Origin: Prosapia bicincta | Taxonomy: Eukaryota > Arthropoda > Insecta > Hemiptera > Cercopidae | Assembly: GCA_036971475.1 (NCBI GenBank) | Contig: JBAIZL010000002.1 | Coordinates: 136,318,740 to 136,382,739 of the forward strand | Direction of reading: 5' to 3' | DNA: 64,000 bases | Shown here: in pieces, positions 1 to 13,219 of the stretch | How positions within the stretch are numbered: the stretch's first letter is position 1 | How the letters are laid out: each line of letters begins with the position of its first letter | The notes under the pieces: generated by a model | What the model was told of the DNA's origin: nothing | Database searches by the model: none | The model's input: only the letters and a program-made list of their open reading frames with translations | Program-made: the position numbers and the translations under genes

Positions 1-3000
1 GCTCTAAAAAAAATGCATGAATTATAGTTCATGGATTTTGCGATTTCTACAAAAAATGGATTTCTCATTTAAAAAGCATAAATAACGTAGAATCGACCAT
101 AGATTCGCATTGTGCACTTACAATTGATCTATAATAAGTATTATAGGAGCTATGGCAATTGTCATATATTTGCTCTAAAAAAAATGCATGAATTATAGTT
201 CATGGATTTTGCGATTTCTACAAAAAATGGATTTCTCATATAAAAAGCATAAAAAACGCAGAATCGACCATAGATTCGCATTGTGCTATTAGAATTGATC
301 TATAATAAGTATTATAGGAGCTATCGCAATTGTTTAATATTTGCTCTAAAAAAAATGCATGAAATATAGTTCATGGATTTTGCGATTTCTACAAAAAATA
401 AATTTCTCATTTTAAAAGTTTAAATAACGCAGAATCGACCATAGATTCGCATTGTGCTCTTAGAATTTATCTATAATAAGTATTATAGGAGCTACCGCAA
501 TTGTCATATATTTGCTCTAAAAAAAATGCATGAATTATAGTTCATGGATTTTGCGATTTCTACAAAAAATGGATTTCTCATTTAAAATGCATAATAAACG
601 CAGAATCGACCATAGATTCGCATTGTGCACTCAGAATTGATCTATAATAAGTATTATAGGAGCTATCGCAATTGACATTTATTTGCTGTAAAAAAAATGC
701 ATGAATTATAGTTCATGGATTTTGCGATTTCTACAAAAAATGGATTTCTCATTTAAAATGCATAATAAACGCAGAATCGACCATAGATTCGCATTGTGCA
801 CTCAGAATTGATCTATATTAAGTATTATAGGAGCTATCGCAATTGTCATATATTTGCTCTAAAAAAAATTATAGTTCATGGATTTTGCGATTTCTACAAA
901 AAATGGATTTCTCATTTAAAAAGCTTAAATAACGCAGAATCGACCATAGATTTGCATTGTGCACTTAGAATTGATCTATAATAAGTATTATAGGAGCTAT
1001 AGCAATTGTCATATATTTGCTGTAAAAAAATGCATGAAATAAAGTTCATGGATTTTGCGATTTCTACAAAAAATGGATTTCTCATTTAAAATGCATAATA
1101 AACGCGGAATCGACCATATATTTGCATTGTGCACTTAGAATTGATCTATAATAAGTATTATAAGAGCTATCGCAATTGTCATATATTTGCTCTAAAAGAA
1201 ATGCATGAATTATAGTTCATGGATTTTGCGATTTCTACAAAAAATGGATTTCTCATTTAAAATTTATAATAAACGCAGAAACGACCATAGATTCAAATTG
1301 CGCACTTAGAATTGATCTATAATAAGTATTATAGGAGCTATCGCAATTGTCATATATTTGCTCTAAAAAAAATGCATGAATTATAGTTCATGAATTTTGC
1401 GATTTCTACTAAAAAGGGATTTCTCATTTAAAATGCATAATAAACGCAGAATCGACATAGATGCGCATTGTGCTCTTAGGATTGATCTATATTAGGTATT
1501 ATAGGAGCTATCGCAATTTTTATATGTTTGCTCTAAAACAAAATGCATGAATTATAGTTCATGGATTTTGCGATTTCTACAAATAATGGATTTCTCATTT
1601 AAAAAGCATATTAAACGCAGAATCGACCATATATTCGCATTGTGCACTTTGAATTGATCTATAATAAGTATTATAAGAGCTATCGCAATTGACATATATT
1701 TGGTGTAAAAAAATGCATGAATTATAATTCATTGATTTTGCGATTTCTACAAAAAATGGATTTCTCATTTAAAATGCATAATAAACGCAGAATCGACCAT
1801 AGATTCGCATTGTGCTCTTAGAATTGATCTATAATAAGTATTATAGGAGCTATCGCAATTGACATATATTATATGGATTTCTCATTTAAAAAGCCTAAAT
1901 AACGCAGAATCGACCATAGATTTGCATTGTGCACTTAGAATTGATCTATAATAAGTATTATAGGAGCTATAGCAATTGTCATATATTTGCTCTAAAAAAA
2001 ATGCATGAATGGATTTTGCGATATCTACAAAAAATGGATTTCTCATTTAAAAAGCTTAAATAACGCACAATTGACCATAGATTCGCATTGTGCACTTAGA
2101 ATTGATCTATAATACGTATTATAGGAGTTATTGCAATTGTCATATATTTGCTCTAAAAAAAATGCATGAATTATAGTTCATGGATTTTGCGATTTCTACA
2201 AAAAATGGATTTCTCATTTAAAAAGCATAAATAACGTAGAATCGACCATAGATTCGCATTGTGCACTTAGAATTGAACTATAATACGTATTATAGGAGCT
2301 ATGGCAATTTTCATATATTTGCTCTAAAAAAAATGCATGAATTATAGTTCATGGATTTTGCGATTTCTACAAAAAATGCATTTCTCATTTTAAAAGGTTA
2401 AATAACGTATAATCGACCATAGATTCGCATTGTGCACTTAGAATTGATCTATAATACGTATTATAGGAGCTATGGCAATTTTCATATATTTGCTCTAAAA
2501 AAAATGCATGAATTATAGTTCATGGATTTTGCGATTTCTACAAAAAATGGATTTCTCATTTAAAAAGCATAAATAACGTAGAATCGACCATAGATTCGCA
2601 TTGTGCACTTACAATTGATCTATAATAAGTATTATAGGAGCTATGGCAATTGTCATATATTTGCTCTAAAAAAAATGCATGAATTATAGTTCATGGATTT
2701 TGCGATTTCTACAAAAAATGGATTTCTCATATAAAAAGCATAAAAAACGCAGAATCGACCATAGATTCGCATTGTGCTATTAGAATTGATCTATAATAAG
2801 TATTATAGGAGCTATCGCAATTGTTTAATATTTGCTCTAAAAAAAATGCATGAAATATAGTTCATGGATTTTGCGATTTCTACAAAAAATAAATTTCTCA
2901 TTTTAAAAGTTTAAATAACGCAGAATCGACCATAGATTCGCATTGTGCTCTTAGAATTTATCTATAATAAGTATTATAGGAGCTACCGCAATTGTCATAT

Positions 3001-4671
3001 ATTTGCTCTAAAAAAAATGCATGAATTATAGTTCATGGATTTTGCGATTTCTACAAAAAATGGATTTCTCATTTAAAATGCATAATAAACGCAGAATCGA
3101 CCATAGATTCGCATTGTGCACTCAGAATTGATCTATAATAAGTATTATAGGAGCTATCGCAATTGACATTTATTTGCTGTAAAAAAAATGCATGAATTAT
3201 AGTTCATGGATTTTGCGATTTCTACAAAAAATGGATTTCTCATTTAAAATGCATAATAAACGCAGAATCGACCATAGATTCGCATTGTGCACTCAGAATT
3301 GATCTATATTAAGTATTATAGGAGCTATCGCAATTGTCATATATTTGCTCTAAAAAAAATTATAGTTCATGGATTTTGCGATTTCTACAAAAAATGGATT
3401 TCTCATTTAAAAAGCTTAAATAACGCAGAATCGACCATAGATTTGCATTGTGCACTTAGAATTGATCTATAATAAGTATTATAGGAGATATAGCAATTGT
3501 CATATATTTGCTGTAAAAAAATGCATGAAATAAAGTTCATGGATTTTGCGATTTCTACAAAAAATGGATTTCTCATTTAAAATGCATAATAAAAGCGGAA
3601 TCGACCATATATTTGCATTGTGCACTTAGAATTGATCTATAATAAGTATTATAAGAGCTATCGCAATTGTCATATATTTGCTCTAAAAGAAATGCATGAA
3701 TTATAGTTCATGGATTTTGCGATTTCTACAAAAAATGGATTTCTCATTTAAAATTTATAATAAACGCAGAAACGACCATAGATTCAAATTGCGCACTTAG
3801 AATTGATCTATAATAAGTATTATAGGAGCTATCGCAATTGTCATATATTTGCTCTAAAAAAAATGCATGAATTATAGTTCATGAATTTTGCGATTTCTAC
3901 TAAAAAGGGATTTCTCATTTAAAATGCATAATAAACGCAGAATCGACATAGATGCGCATTGTGCTCTTAGGATTGATCTATATTAGGTATTATAGGAGCT
4001 ATCGCAATTTTTATATGTTTGCTCTAAAACAAAATGCATGAATTATAGTTCATGGATTTTGCGATTTCTACAAATAATGGATTTCTCATTTAAAAAGCAT
4101 ATTAAACGCAGAATCGACCATATATTCGCATTGTGCACTTTGAATTGATCTATAATAAGTATTATAAGAGCTATCGCAATTGACATATATTTGGTGTAAA
4201 AAAATGCATGAATTATAATTCATTGATTTTGCGATTTCTACAAAAAATGGATTTCTCATTTAAAATGCATAATAAACGCAGAATCGACCATAGATTCGCA
4301 TTGTGCTCTTAGAATTGATCTATAATAAGTATTATAGGAGCTATCGCAATTGACATATATTATATGGATTTCTCATTTAAAAAGCCTAAATAACGCAGAA
4401 TCGACCATAGATTTGCATTGTGCACTTAGAATTGATCTATAATAAGTATTATAGGAGCTATAGCAATTGTCATATATTTGCTCTAAAAAAAATGCATGAA
4501 TGGATTTTGCGATATCTACAAAAAATGGATTTCTCATTTAAAAAGCTTAAATAACGCACAATTGACCATAGATTCGCATTGTGCACTTAGAATTGATCTA
4601 TAATACGTATTATAGGAGTTATTGCAATTGTCATATATTTGCTCTAAAAAAAATGCATGAATTATAGTTCA
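1..4671. repeat. 2491-bp higher-order repeat of the 171-bp satellite
   Basis: Bases 1 to about 2180 recur almost unchanged at 2492 to about 4671, while neighbouring 171-bp units within a block differ much more. Unit-specific variants recur at exactly +2491, including a shortened unit at 1867/4358 and AAAAGAAATG at 1195/3686. Only isolated mismatches separate the blocks (for example near 998/3489 and 1105/3595). Homology stops at about 4671, where the second block changes sequence. The block holds about 15 monomers, one of them truncated. Confidence 0.9.
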
Positions 4672-6864
4672 ATCATTTTGCGATTTCTACAAAAAATGGA
4701 TTTCTCATTTAAAATGCATAATAAACGCAGAATCGACCATAGATTCGCATTGTGCACTTGGAATTGATCTGGAATAAGTATTATTAGAGCTATCGCAATT
4801 GACATATATTATATGGATTTCTCATTTAAAAAGCCTAAATAACGCAGAATCGACCATAGATTTGCATTGTGCACTTAGAATTGATCTATAATAAGTATTA
4901 TAGGAGCTATAGCAATTGTCATATATTTGCTGTAAAAGAAATGCATGAATTAAAGTTAATGGATTTTGCGATTTCTACAAAAAATGGATTTCTCATTTAA
5001 AATGCATAATAAACGCAGAATCGACCATAGATTCGCATTGTGCACTTAGAATTGATCTATAATAAGTATTATAGGAGCTATCGCAATTGCCATATATTTG
5101 CTCTAAAAAAAATGCATGAATTATAGTTCATGGATTTTGCGATTTCTACAAAAAAAGGATTTCTCATTTAAAAAGCATAATAAACGCAGAATCAACCATA
5201 GATTCGCATTGTGCACTTAGAATTGATCTATAATAAGTATTATAGGAGCTATCGCTATTGTCATATATTTGCTCTAAAAAAAATGCATGAATTATAGTTC
5301 ATGGATTTTGCGATTTCTACAAAAAAGGGATTTCTCATTTAAAATGCATAATAAACGAAGAATCGACCATAGATTCGCATTGTGCTCTTAGGATTGATCT
5401 ATAATAAGTATTATAGGAGCTATCGCAATTTTTATATGTTTGCTCTAAAAAAAATGCATGAATTATAGTTCATGGATTTTGCGATTTCTACAAAAAATGG
5501 ATTTCTCATTTAAAATGCATAATAAACGCAGAATCGACCATAGATTCGCATTGTCCGCTTAGAATTGATCTATAATAAGTATTATAAGAGCTATCGCAAT
5601 TGTCATATATTTGCTCTACAAAAAATGCATGAATTATAGTTCATTGATTTTGCGATTTCTACAAAAAAGGGATTTCTCATTTGAAAAGCTTAAATAACGC
5701 AGAATCGACCATAGATTCGCATTGGGCACTTAGAATTGATCTATAATAAGTATTATAGGAGCTATTGCAATTGTCATATATTTGCTCTAAAAAAAATGCA
5801 TGAATTATAGTTCATAGATATTGCAATTTCTACAAAAAAATGGATTTCTCATTTAAAATGCATAATAAACGCAGAATCGACCATAGATTCGCATTGTGCA
5901 CTTAGAATTGATCTATAATAGGTATTATAGGAGCTATCGCAATTGTCATATATTTGCTCTAAAAAAAATGCATGAATTATAGTGCATGGATATTGCGATT
6001 TCTACAAAAAATGGATTTCTCATTTAAAATGTTTAAATAACGCAGAATCGACCACAGATTCGCATTGTGCTCTTAGAATTGATCTATAATAAGAATTATA
6101 GGAGCTATCGCAATTGTCATATATTTGCTCTAAAAAAATGCATGAATTATAGTTCATGGATTTTGTGATTTCTACAAAAAATGGATTTCTCATTAAAAAT
6201 GCATAATAAACGCAGAATCGACCATAGATTAGCATTGTGCACTTAGAATTGATCTATAATAAGTATTATAGGAGCTATCGCAATTGTCATATATTTGCTC
6301 TAAAAAAAAATGCATGAATTATAGTTCATGGATTTTGCGATTTCTACAAAAAATGGATTTCTCATCTAAAAAGTTTAAATAACGCAGAATCGACCATAGA
6401 TTCGCATTGTGCTCATAGAATTGATCTATAATAAGTATTATAGGAGCTATCGCAATTGTCATATATTTGCTCTAAAAAAAATGCATGACTTATAGTTCAT
6501 GGGTTTTGCGATTTCTAAAAAATGGATTTCTCATTTAAAAAGCTTAAATAACCCAGAATCGACCATAGATTCGCATTGTGCACTGAGAATTGATCTATAA
6601 TAAGTATTATAGGAGCTATCGCAATTGTCATATATTTGCTCTAAAAAAAATTCTTGAATTTTCATGGATTTTGCGATTTCTACAAAAAATGGATTTCTCA
6701 TTTAAAATGCATAATAAACGCAATATCGACCATAGATTCGCATTGTGCACTTAGAATTGAACTATAACAAGTATTATAGGAGCTATCGCCATTGTCATAT
6801 ATTTGCTCTTAAAGAAATGCATGAATTATAGTTCAATCCTTTTGCGATTTCTACAAATAGTATC
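1..6864. repeat. 171-bp tandem satellite array
   Basis: The same unit restarts at 1, 172, 343 and 514, a period of 171 bp, and continues to 6864 with scattered substitutions and a few shortened units (for example at about 1867, 4358 and 4807). Each unit has three small dyads: CTATAATA-AG-TATTATAG, CATGAA-6 nt-TTCATG, and GAATC-7 nt-GATTC. Short frames inside the array repeat with the unit and are not genes. The unit length and higher-order arrangement resemble centromeric or pericentromeric satellites, but nothing in the sequence proves a centromere role. Confidence 0.97.
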
Positions 6865-8016
6865 TATGGTTCAACAAACAGTATCCAAAGCATAGCTTGA
6901 CTATGATTATCACATGAGTAGGTTGATTACAAACTAACACATAATAATCATTGCATAGTCTGGCTAATGGTTATTAAATAGTACCTGTTGCATAGCCAGG
7001 CTAATGATTAACACATAGTACCCGATGCATAGTCTGACTAGGGTAAACACATAGTATCCGAACCATAGATTGACTAATGGTTAACACATGGTATCCAAAG
7101 CATAGCTAGGCTAGTGAATAACTAGTGGTTAGTTTGACTATGGTTAACACACACAGTATCCGATGCGTAGCTTAGCTAATGGATAACACATAGTAACCTA
7201 TGCTTAGCCTGACTAGGGCTAGCACATAGTATCCGAGATATAGATTGACTAATGGTTAACACATGGTATCCAAAGCATAGCTAGGCTAGTGAATAACTAG
7301 TGGTTAGTTTGACTATGGTTAACACACACAATATCCGATGCGTAGCTTAGCTAATGGATAACACATAGTAACCTATGCTTAGCCTGACTATAGGCTAACA
7401 CATAGCATCTGACGAGTGGCGTGATATAAGGTAACACATAGTATCTGATGCACAACTTAGGATCGAATATGACGTCATCCAGGGCGGAGAACAAGATGGC
7501 GGCTATGTTGATACCGTGATGGCCAGTGTAGGCTAGATCAAATAACCAACTTTTCAACTAAACAACTGTCTTACGCGTCGTTTAACCGACCAACATACAC
7601 GAAGTTCAAACGAACAACATTTACGCCAAGCTCAAATAGGCCATGGCTGGTGAAGGCCAGATTAGCTAATCAACGTTGAAAAACTTACGCTAATCAACCA
7701 ACATCTACACCGAGGTCAAATGGGCCTATGGTTAGTGAAGGCACAGGCAAAAGCCCTAGGTCTTAGACATAGCTACCAACGCTTACCAAAATCTATATAG
7801 AAACCGTCAAGGCCTGTCCAGGTATGTTGTATCGTTTACAGCATACTAACTAAGGTAAAGCTACCTTTCAGGTAGGCCCCAGGTAAAGCTACCTTGGAGG
7901 TATGCCCCAGGTAAAACCATCCTGTAGTTGGGCCTTAGGCAAAGTCGTGCTCGAGGCCAGGTCTCAGGTAAAGCCAACCCGAAGCCATGCCATAGGTAAA
8001 GCAACCTTTGAGGTAG
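6865..8016 (+). repeat. Left arm of a 1.15-kb inverted repeat
   Basis: Position x in this arm pairs with position 17986-x in 9970-11121, reverse complemented and with few mismatches. The arm begins at the very base where the 171-bp satellite ends. Its outer part is made of degenerate units built around AACACATAGTATCC and GCATAGC. Its inner part contains CAGGTAAAGCTACC-type units. The 68-codon open frames in both arms (7351-7557 minus, 10429-10635 plus) are mirror images of each other and are not taken as genes. Confidence 0.93.
7081..7430. repeat. 175-bp direct duplication inside the left arm
   Basis: The stretch beginning TTAACACATGGTATCC at 7081 restarts at 7256, giving two nearly identical 175-bp units. 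The mirror image of this pair is present in the right arm at about 10556-10905, so the tandem duplication predates or was copied with the inverted repeat. Confidence 0.85.
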
Positions 8017-9969
8017 TATACATCCTGTATTAGGCCATTATGTATGTTACCCAACAAACTGTGTTAAGCTAATAAGCACGGACACCTACATTCTCTCTGT
8101 ATTAATCCAATATCTATGTTACCCTACATTAGCCTACAGATTGTGTTAACCTACATAGTCCTACATATTGTGTTAAGTCAATATACCTGTAAATCTACAC
8201 ACACCCTGTATTAAGCCAATATTGATGATACGGTACATAGACCTACATACTGAGTTAAGCCAGGATGAATGTAAACCTACATTCCTCCTGAAATAAGTCA
8301 ATATGGATGTTACCCTACATACTGTGTTAAGCCGGTATGCACCTTACCTTACATAGCCCCGCATACTGAGTTAAGCCAGGATGAATGTAAAGCTACTCTC
8401 CTCCCGAAATAAGACAATATGCACTTTACCCTACATAAGCCTACATACTGTGTTAAGAAAATATGCATGTTAACCTGCATCCCGCCTGTATTAAGCCAAT
8501 ATGCATGTACGCCTAAATAGGCCTACATCCTCAGCCGATATGCACGTTGTGCTACAAAGGCTTGCAAAAATGTGTTAACCCGGTATGCATGTAAACCTAC
8601 ATAGGCCTACACCTTGTATTAAGCCAAGATGCACATTACCCTAGATACATCCTGTAATGGATGTTAACCTACATAGTCCTACATATTGTGTTAAGTCAAT
8701 ATGTGTGTAAATCTATACACATCCTGTAATAAGCCAATATGCATGTACGCCTAAATAGGCCTACATCCTCAGCCGATATGCACGTTGTGCTACAAAGGCT
8801 TGCAAAAATGTGTTAACCCGGTATGCATGTAAACCTACATAGGCCTACACCCTGTAGCCTAGATGCACATTACCCTGCATATATGCTGTAATAGATGTTA
8901 ACCCATATACATCCTGTATTAGGTCGGTATGCATGTAAACCTACATAGGCCTACACCCTGTATTAAGCCAAGATGCACGTTACCCTGCATATATGCTGTA
9001 ATAATACACTTCATTGCAGGTGTAGAAAAGTCCACACAGACAGAGCTCGACATATAAATGCTTGTTTAAAACCTTTACAGTAATCGCCAGCACCCGACCG
9101 CGATAGCGCACTCTGGACATATCAACATAACCGCAGCAAATGACGTCAAACAAAATGTCGGTCAAGATGGCGTCCGGAACATCGGTAGGTCATCTGTATA
9201 GGATTAACTGTTGCTATAACATTAGTCCATCTGCAGAATAACCGCGGGAATTGCCTTAGGCCTGTTGTGGTATGTCCTATGACCATGATCAGATGCTAGT
9301 CAAACAGGATTTATCATTTATCCCCTAGGTCGAGTATCGAATCTGCCCATCTACAGGGCATACTATGATAAAGAGGAAGATCATCACGGCCTCTAGCATG
9401 TCTAAGGTACAGTATAGGATCATCCTGGCATCTAGTATGTCTAAGGTGGTACCACCAGCTGTCTTCACGGGGCTATGATGATAGGTAAAATCTATTGACT
9501 TTACGTATCTATTGGCTTAGGTCAGGCATTTGTAGATGTGTATACGTAGCTATTGCCGTTGGTCATTCGCTGATAGAGGTAATTATGTACTTTGGTCATG
9601 GGTTGGTATCAGATTTTACGTTAAGTGGTAGCCGTCTTTAAGGAGTTATTGTGATAGGGTATGCGATATTAGCTGTCTTTACGTAGCTATTGAGATTGGG
9701 CATGCATTGATAGCTAACCAGTCCAAGCCGGCTTTACCTATGGCTTGACACAGGGGTTGCTTTACCTAGGGTAACTCCAAGGTAGCTTTACCTACGACCT
9801 GACTCGACGGTGTCTTTACCTATGGCCAGACTCCAGGCCGGCTTTACCTATGGCCAGACTCTGGGGTTGCTTTACCCAGGGGCTGACCCAAAGGAAGCAT
9901 TACCTAAAGTCTAGCTCCAAGGAGTTTGCTTCAAATAAGGCCTGACTCCAAGGAAGCTTTACCTATGGC
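8017..9969. repeat. Inverted-repeat spacer of degenerate short repeats
   Basis: About 8030-9000 is built from irregular units containing TTAAGCC, ATATGCATGTA and CCTACATAGGCCTACA. One block of about 150 bp at 8493-8645 reappears at 8738-8895. From about 9720 the spacer changes to 30-40-bp units built on GGCTTTACCTA and GGCCTGACTCC. No supported coding region was found. A 61-codon frame at 8980-9165 has no recognisable domain. Confidence 0.7.
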
Positions 9970-11121
9970 CTACCTCAAAGGTTGCTTTACCTATGGCATG
10001 GCTTCGGGTTGGCTTTACCTGAGACCTGGCCTCGAGCACGACTTTGCCTAAGGCCCTACTACAGGATGGTTTTACCTGGGGCATACCTCCAAGGTAGCTT
10101 TACCTGGGGCCTACCTGAAAGGTAGCTTTACCTTAGTTAGTATGCTGTAAACGATACAACATACCTGGACAGGCCTTGACGGTTTCTATATAGATTTTGG
10201 TAAGCGTTGGTAGCTATGTCTAAGACCTAGGGCTTTTGCCTGTGCCTTCACTAACCATAGGCCCATTTGACCTCGGTGTAGATGTTGGTTGATTAGCGTA
10301 AGTTTTTCAACGTTGATTAGCTAATCTGGCCTTCACCAGCCATGGCCTATTTGAGCTTGGTGTAAATGTTGTTCGTTTGAACTTCGTGTATGTTGGTCGG
10401 TTAAACGACGCGTAAGACAGTTGTTTAGTTGAAAAGTTGGTTATTTGATCTAGCCTACACTGGCCATCACGGTATCAACATAGCCGCCATCTTGTTCTTC
10501 GCCCTGGATGACGTCATATTCGATCCTAAGTTGTGCATCAGATACTATGTGTTACCTTATATCACGCCACTCGTCAGATGCTATGTGTTAGCCCATAGTC
10601 AGGCTAAGCATAGGTTACTATGTGTTATCCATTAGCTAAGCTACGCATCGGATAATGTGTCTGTTAACCATAGTCAAACTAACCACTAGTTATTCACTAG
10701 CCTAGCTATGCTTTGGATACCATGTGTTAACCATTAGTCAATCTATACCTCGGATACTATGTGCTAGCCCTAGTCAGGCTAAGCATAGGTTACTATGTGT
10801 TATCCATTAGCTAAGCTACGCATCGGACACTGTGTGTGTTAACCATAGTCAAACTAACCACTAGTTATTCACTAGCCTAGCTATGCTTTGGATACCATGT
10901 GTTAACCATTAGTCAATCTATGGTTCGGATACTATGTGTTTACCCTAGTCAGACTATGCATCGGGTACTATGTGTTAATCATTAGCCTGGCTATGCAACA
11001 GGTACTATTTAATAACCATTAGCCAGACTATGCAATGATTATTATGTGTTAGTTTGTAATCAACCTACTCATGTGATAATCATAGTCAAGCTATGCTTTG
11101 GATACTGTTTGTTGAACCATA
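9970..11121 (-). repeat. Right arm of the 1.15-kb inverted repeat
   Basis: Reverse complement of 6865-8016 with the pairing rule x to 17986-x. Mirror frames in the two arms differ at about two residues in 68, so the arms are highly similar. Similarity ends at about 11121, and related but more diverged units continue to about 11450. Confidence 0.93.
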
Positions 11122-12000
11122 CTCAAGCTATGCATTGGGTACTACATGATGAACATTAGCCTGGCTATGCACTGGAGATTATGTGTTGGGGCCTACTATG
11201 TGATAATGATTAGCCAGGCTAGTGTTTCTTTCCAGCTGACTTTTGAAATGACATGTGTGACTATATCTAGACCATACATAATTGATATGCCAATTTTGGG
11301 AAGTTTATGCTTATTTAGCGAGGCTATGCACCGGATATTATGTGTTGGGGAATACTATGTGTTAATGATTAGCCAAGCTATGTATCAGGTATTATGTGGT
11401 AATTTGTGGGCCACTTGTGGGATAGTGTGTGATAACCATTAGCTAAACTATGCACTGAATATAATGTGTTATACTTTGTAGGCCCATGTCTTCTTAGCAT
11501 AATATCTATGCAAGCTTACACACATATATGTTTAACACATTATGTAGGCCTAACATAGTATGATAGCATGCATGTTGGCTTAGCATAGTATTTATTTGGT
11601 TTACACGCATATTTATTTAACACACTATATAGGGTAATTACGTATGCACGCCTAACATAGTATATAAGCCTATGTAGGATAGCATCCATGTTGGTTAGCA
11701 TAGTATTTATGTGGGTTTACACGCATATCTGTTTAGCACAGTATGTAGGCTTAGCATATTATTTATGTAGGTTTACAAGCATATTTGTTTAACACACTAT
11801 ATAAGCTATCATTCATCCTGGCTTAACATATTATATAGGCCTATGTGGGTAACGGGGATATTTGCCTAATACAGGATGTATATAGGTTAACCTGCATATT
11901 GGTTTAACATCGTATATATGTCTATTTAGAGTATATTGCATGCTGGTTTAACATAGTATATATGCCTGAATGTTGGCTTAGCATTGTATGTATATAGGTT
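11122..12000. repeat. Degenerate repeats, inverted relatives of the 8.0-9.0 kb spacer
   Basis: Units of the type GGCTTAGCATAGTAT, GTTTACACGCATAT and GTTTAACACACTATATAGG are the reverse complement of the TTAAGCC and CCTACATAGGCC units at 8030-9000. The symmetry of the inverted repeat therefore extends in eroded form beyond its well-matched arms. No coding region supported. Confidence 0.65.
11222..11305 (+). repeat. Short dispersed fragment, related to 49056-49150 minus
   Basis: This stretch, from GTTTCTTTCCAG through TGACATGTGTGACTA, aligns at DNA level and in conceptual translation (VSFQLT, then TCVT and RP) with the reverse complement of 49056-49150. It interrupts the surrounding short-repeat pattern, so it is probably a small insertion. 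The parent element is not identified. Confidence 0.45.
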
Positions 12001-13011
12001 GCGTAACTTTTTAAATTATATTGTAATATTTGTTGACCGTCATGGGCGTGATAGGTTATGCATTGTTAGCTATACCATATAGTACTCCCCATATTATACG
12101 GTTGCCAGGTTCTACCTGATAGACGAGGTGTAAATGTATGTCAGGCTCAGATCATAGAGGTTTTGGCCAGTGGTTTACCGACATAGCAGACCCTTGTAGG
12201 GATTCATTTAAGTCGGCTTAGCATAGTATGTGTGCAGGTTTACATGCATATTTGTTTAACACATTATGCCTATGTATGATAGCATGCATGCTGGCTTAGC
12301 ATCGTTTTAGGATCGTTTTATAACATATATTTATTCACGTTTTGTGATAGGCCTCGTTATTAGTGTTTCTCCATATATACCTTTATATCTAGATACATTT
12401 ACAGCTATAGGATATATCCATTGAGGTTATTTGATTATTTACACTGATTTCTGATTATATATGTAGGCCTTGGTATGCCAATAGTACATAGTAAGTTGAT
12501 ACAGTAATCAAAACATAAACACGCGCCTAGATTCACAACGACACAGCCGCGCGGGTTTCAAGCTTGCTATAGTGGTCACCGGCAGCCGTTGCGGTTTTTA
12601 GATAATGCGTTATCTCTGCAAGTCTGTACATGTCTAGCTTTCGGTCAAGCGTATTCCCTCAAACGATAAGGCTATGTCGCATTGTGTATTAATTTAGTAG
12701 CATAGACAAATTTTGAGTTTGGCAATCATAACCCTTTGCCCCTCTAGTTAGGGTGGACCTAATACCTGAGTCGCTCGAACGCGGATACGTCATCAATCTT
12801 TACGTGGGCTTGATAGGTTATGCGTTGGTAGATGTACCCTATAGTACCTCCCATATTATACGGTTGCCAGGATCAACCTGATAGAAGAGGTGAAATAGCT
12901 CAGGTCATATAGGCTTTGGCCAGTGGTTTACAGACATAGTAGGCCCTTGTATGTCGGGCTTGCATAGTATGTATGTAGGCCTGCGTATTTGTTTAACACA
13001 TTATGTGGGTT

Positions 13012-13013
<2 letters not shown>

Positions 13014-13041
<28 letters not shown>
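13014..13041. repeat. (TA)n microsatellite
   Basis: Uninterrupted TA run inside the degenerate repeat region. The short frames reading through it are microsatellite artefacts. Confidence 0.95.
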
Positions 13042-13045
<4 letters not shown>

Positions 13046-13219
13046 TTTAACACGGTATATAGGCCTTCACGTCTTACTGCGAACGTTTGCGTAAGCCCAC
13101 CGGGCCCCTGCAATGTGATTGGTCGATTCAACTTGTTGACTATTTGCACTCGGTGTATAATTGTTGGTCGATTAAATTTAGTGTTTAGTTGGAACGTTGG
13201 TCGTTTGATCTAACCGATC

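Noticed and set aside
796..3472. Identical 61-codon frames 2491 bp apart
   Set aside because: Satellite monomers read through; identity comes from the higher-order repeat.
1..6864. CRISPR-like regular repeats
   Set aside because: The whole 171-bp unit is repeated with no unique spacers, and the DNA is eukaryotic.
7351..10635. Pair of nearly identical 68-codon proteins on opposite strands
   Set aside because: Mirror images produced by the large inverted repeat; the sequence is made of short degenerate repeats with no domain.
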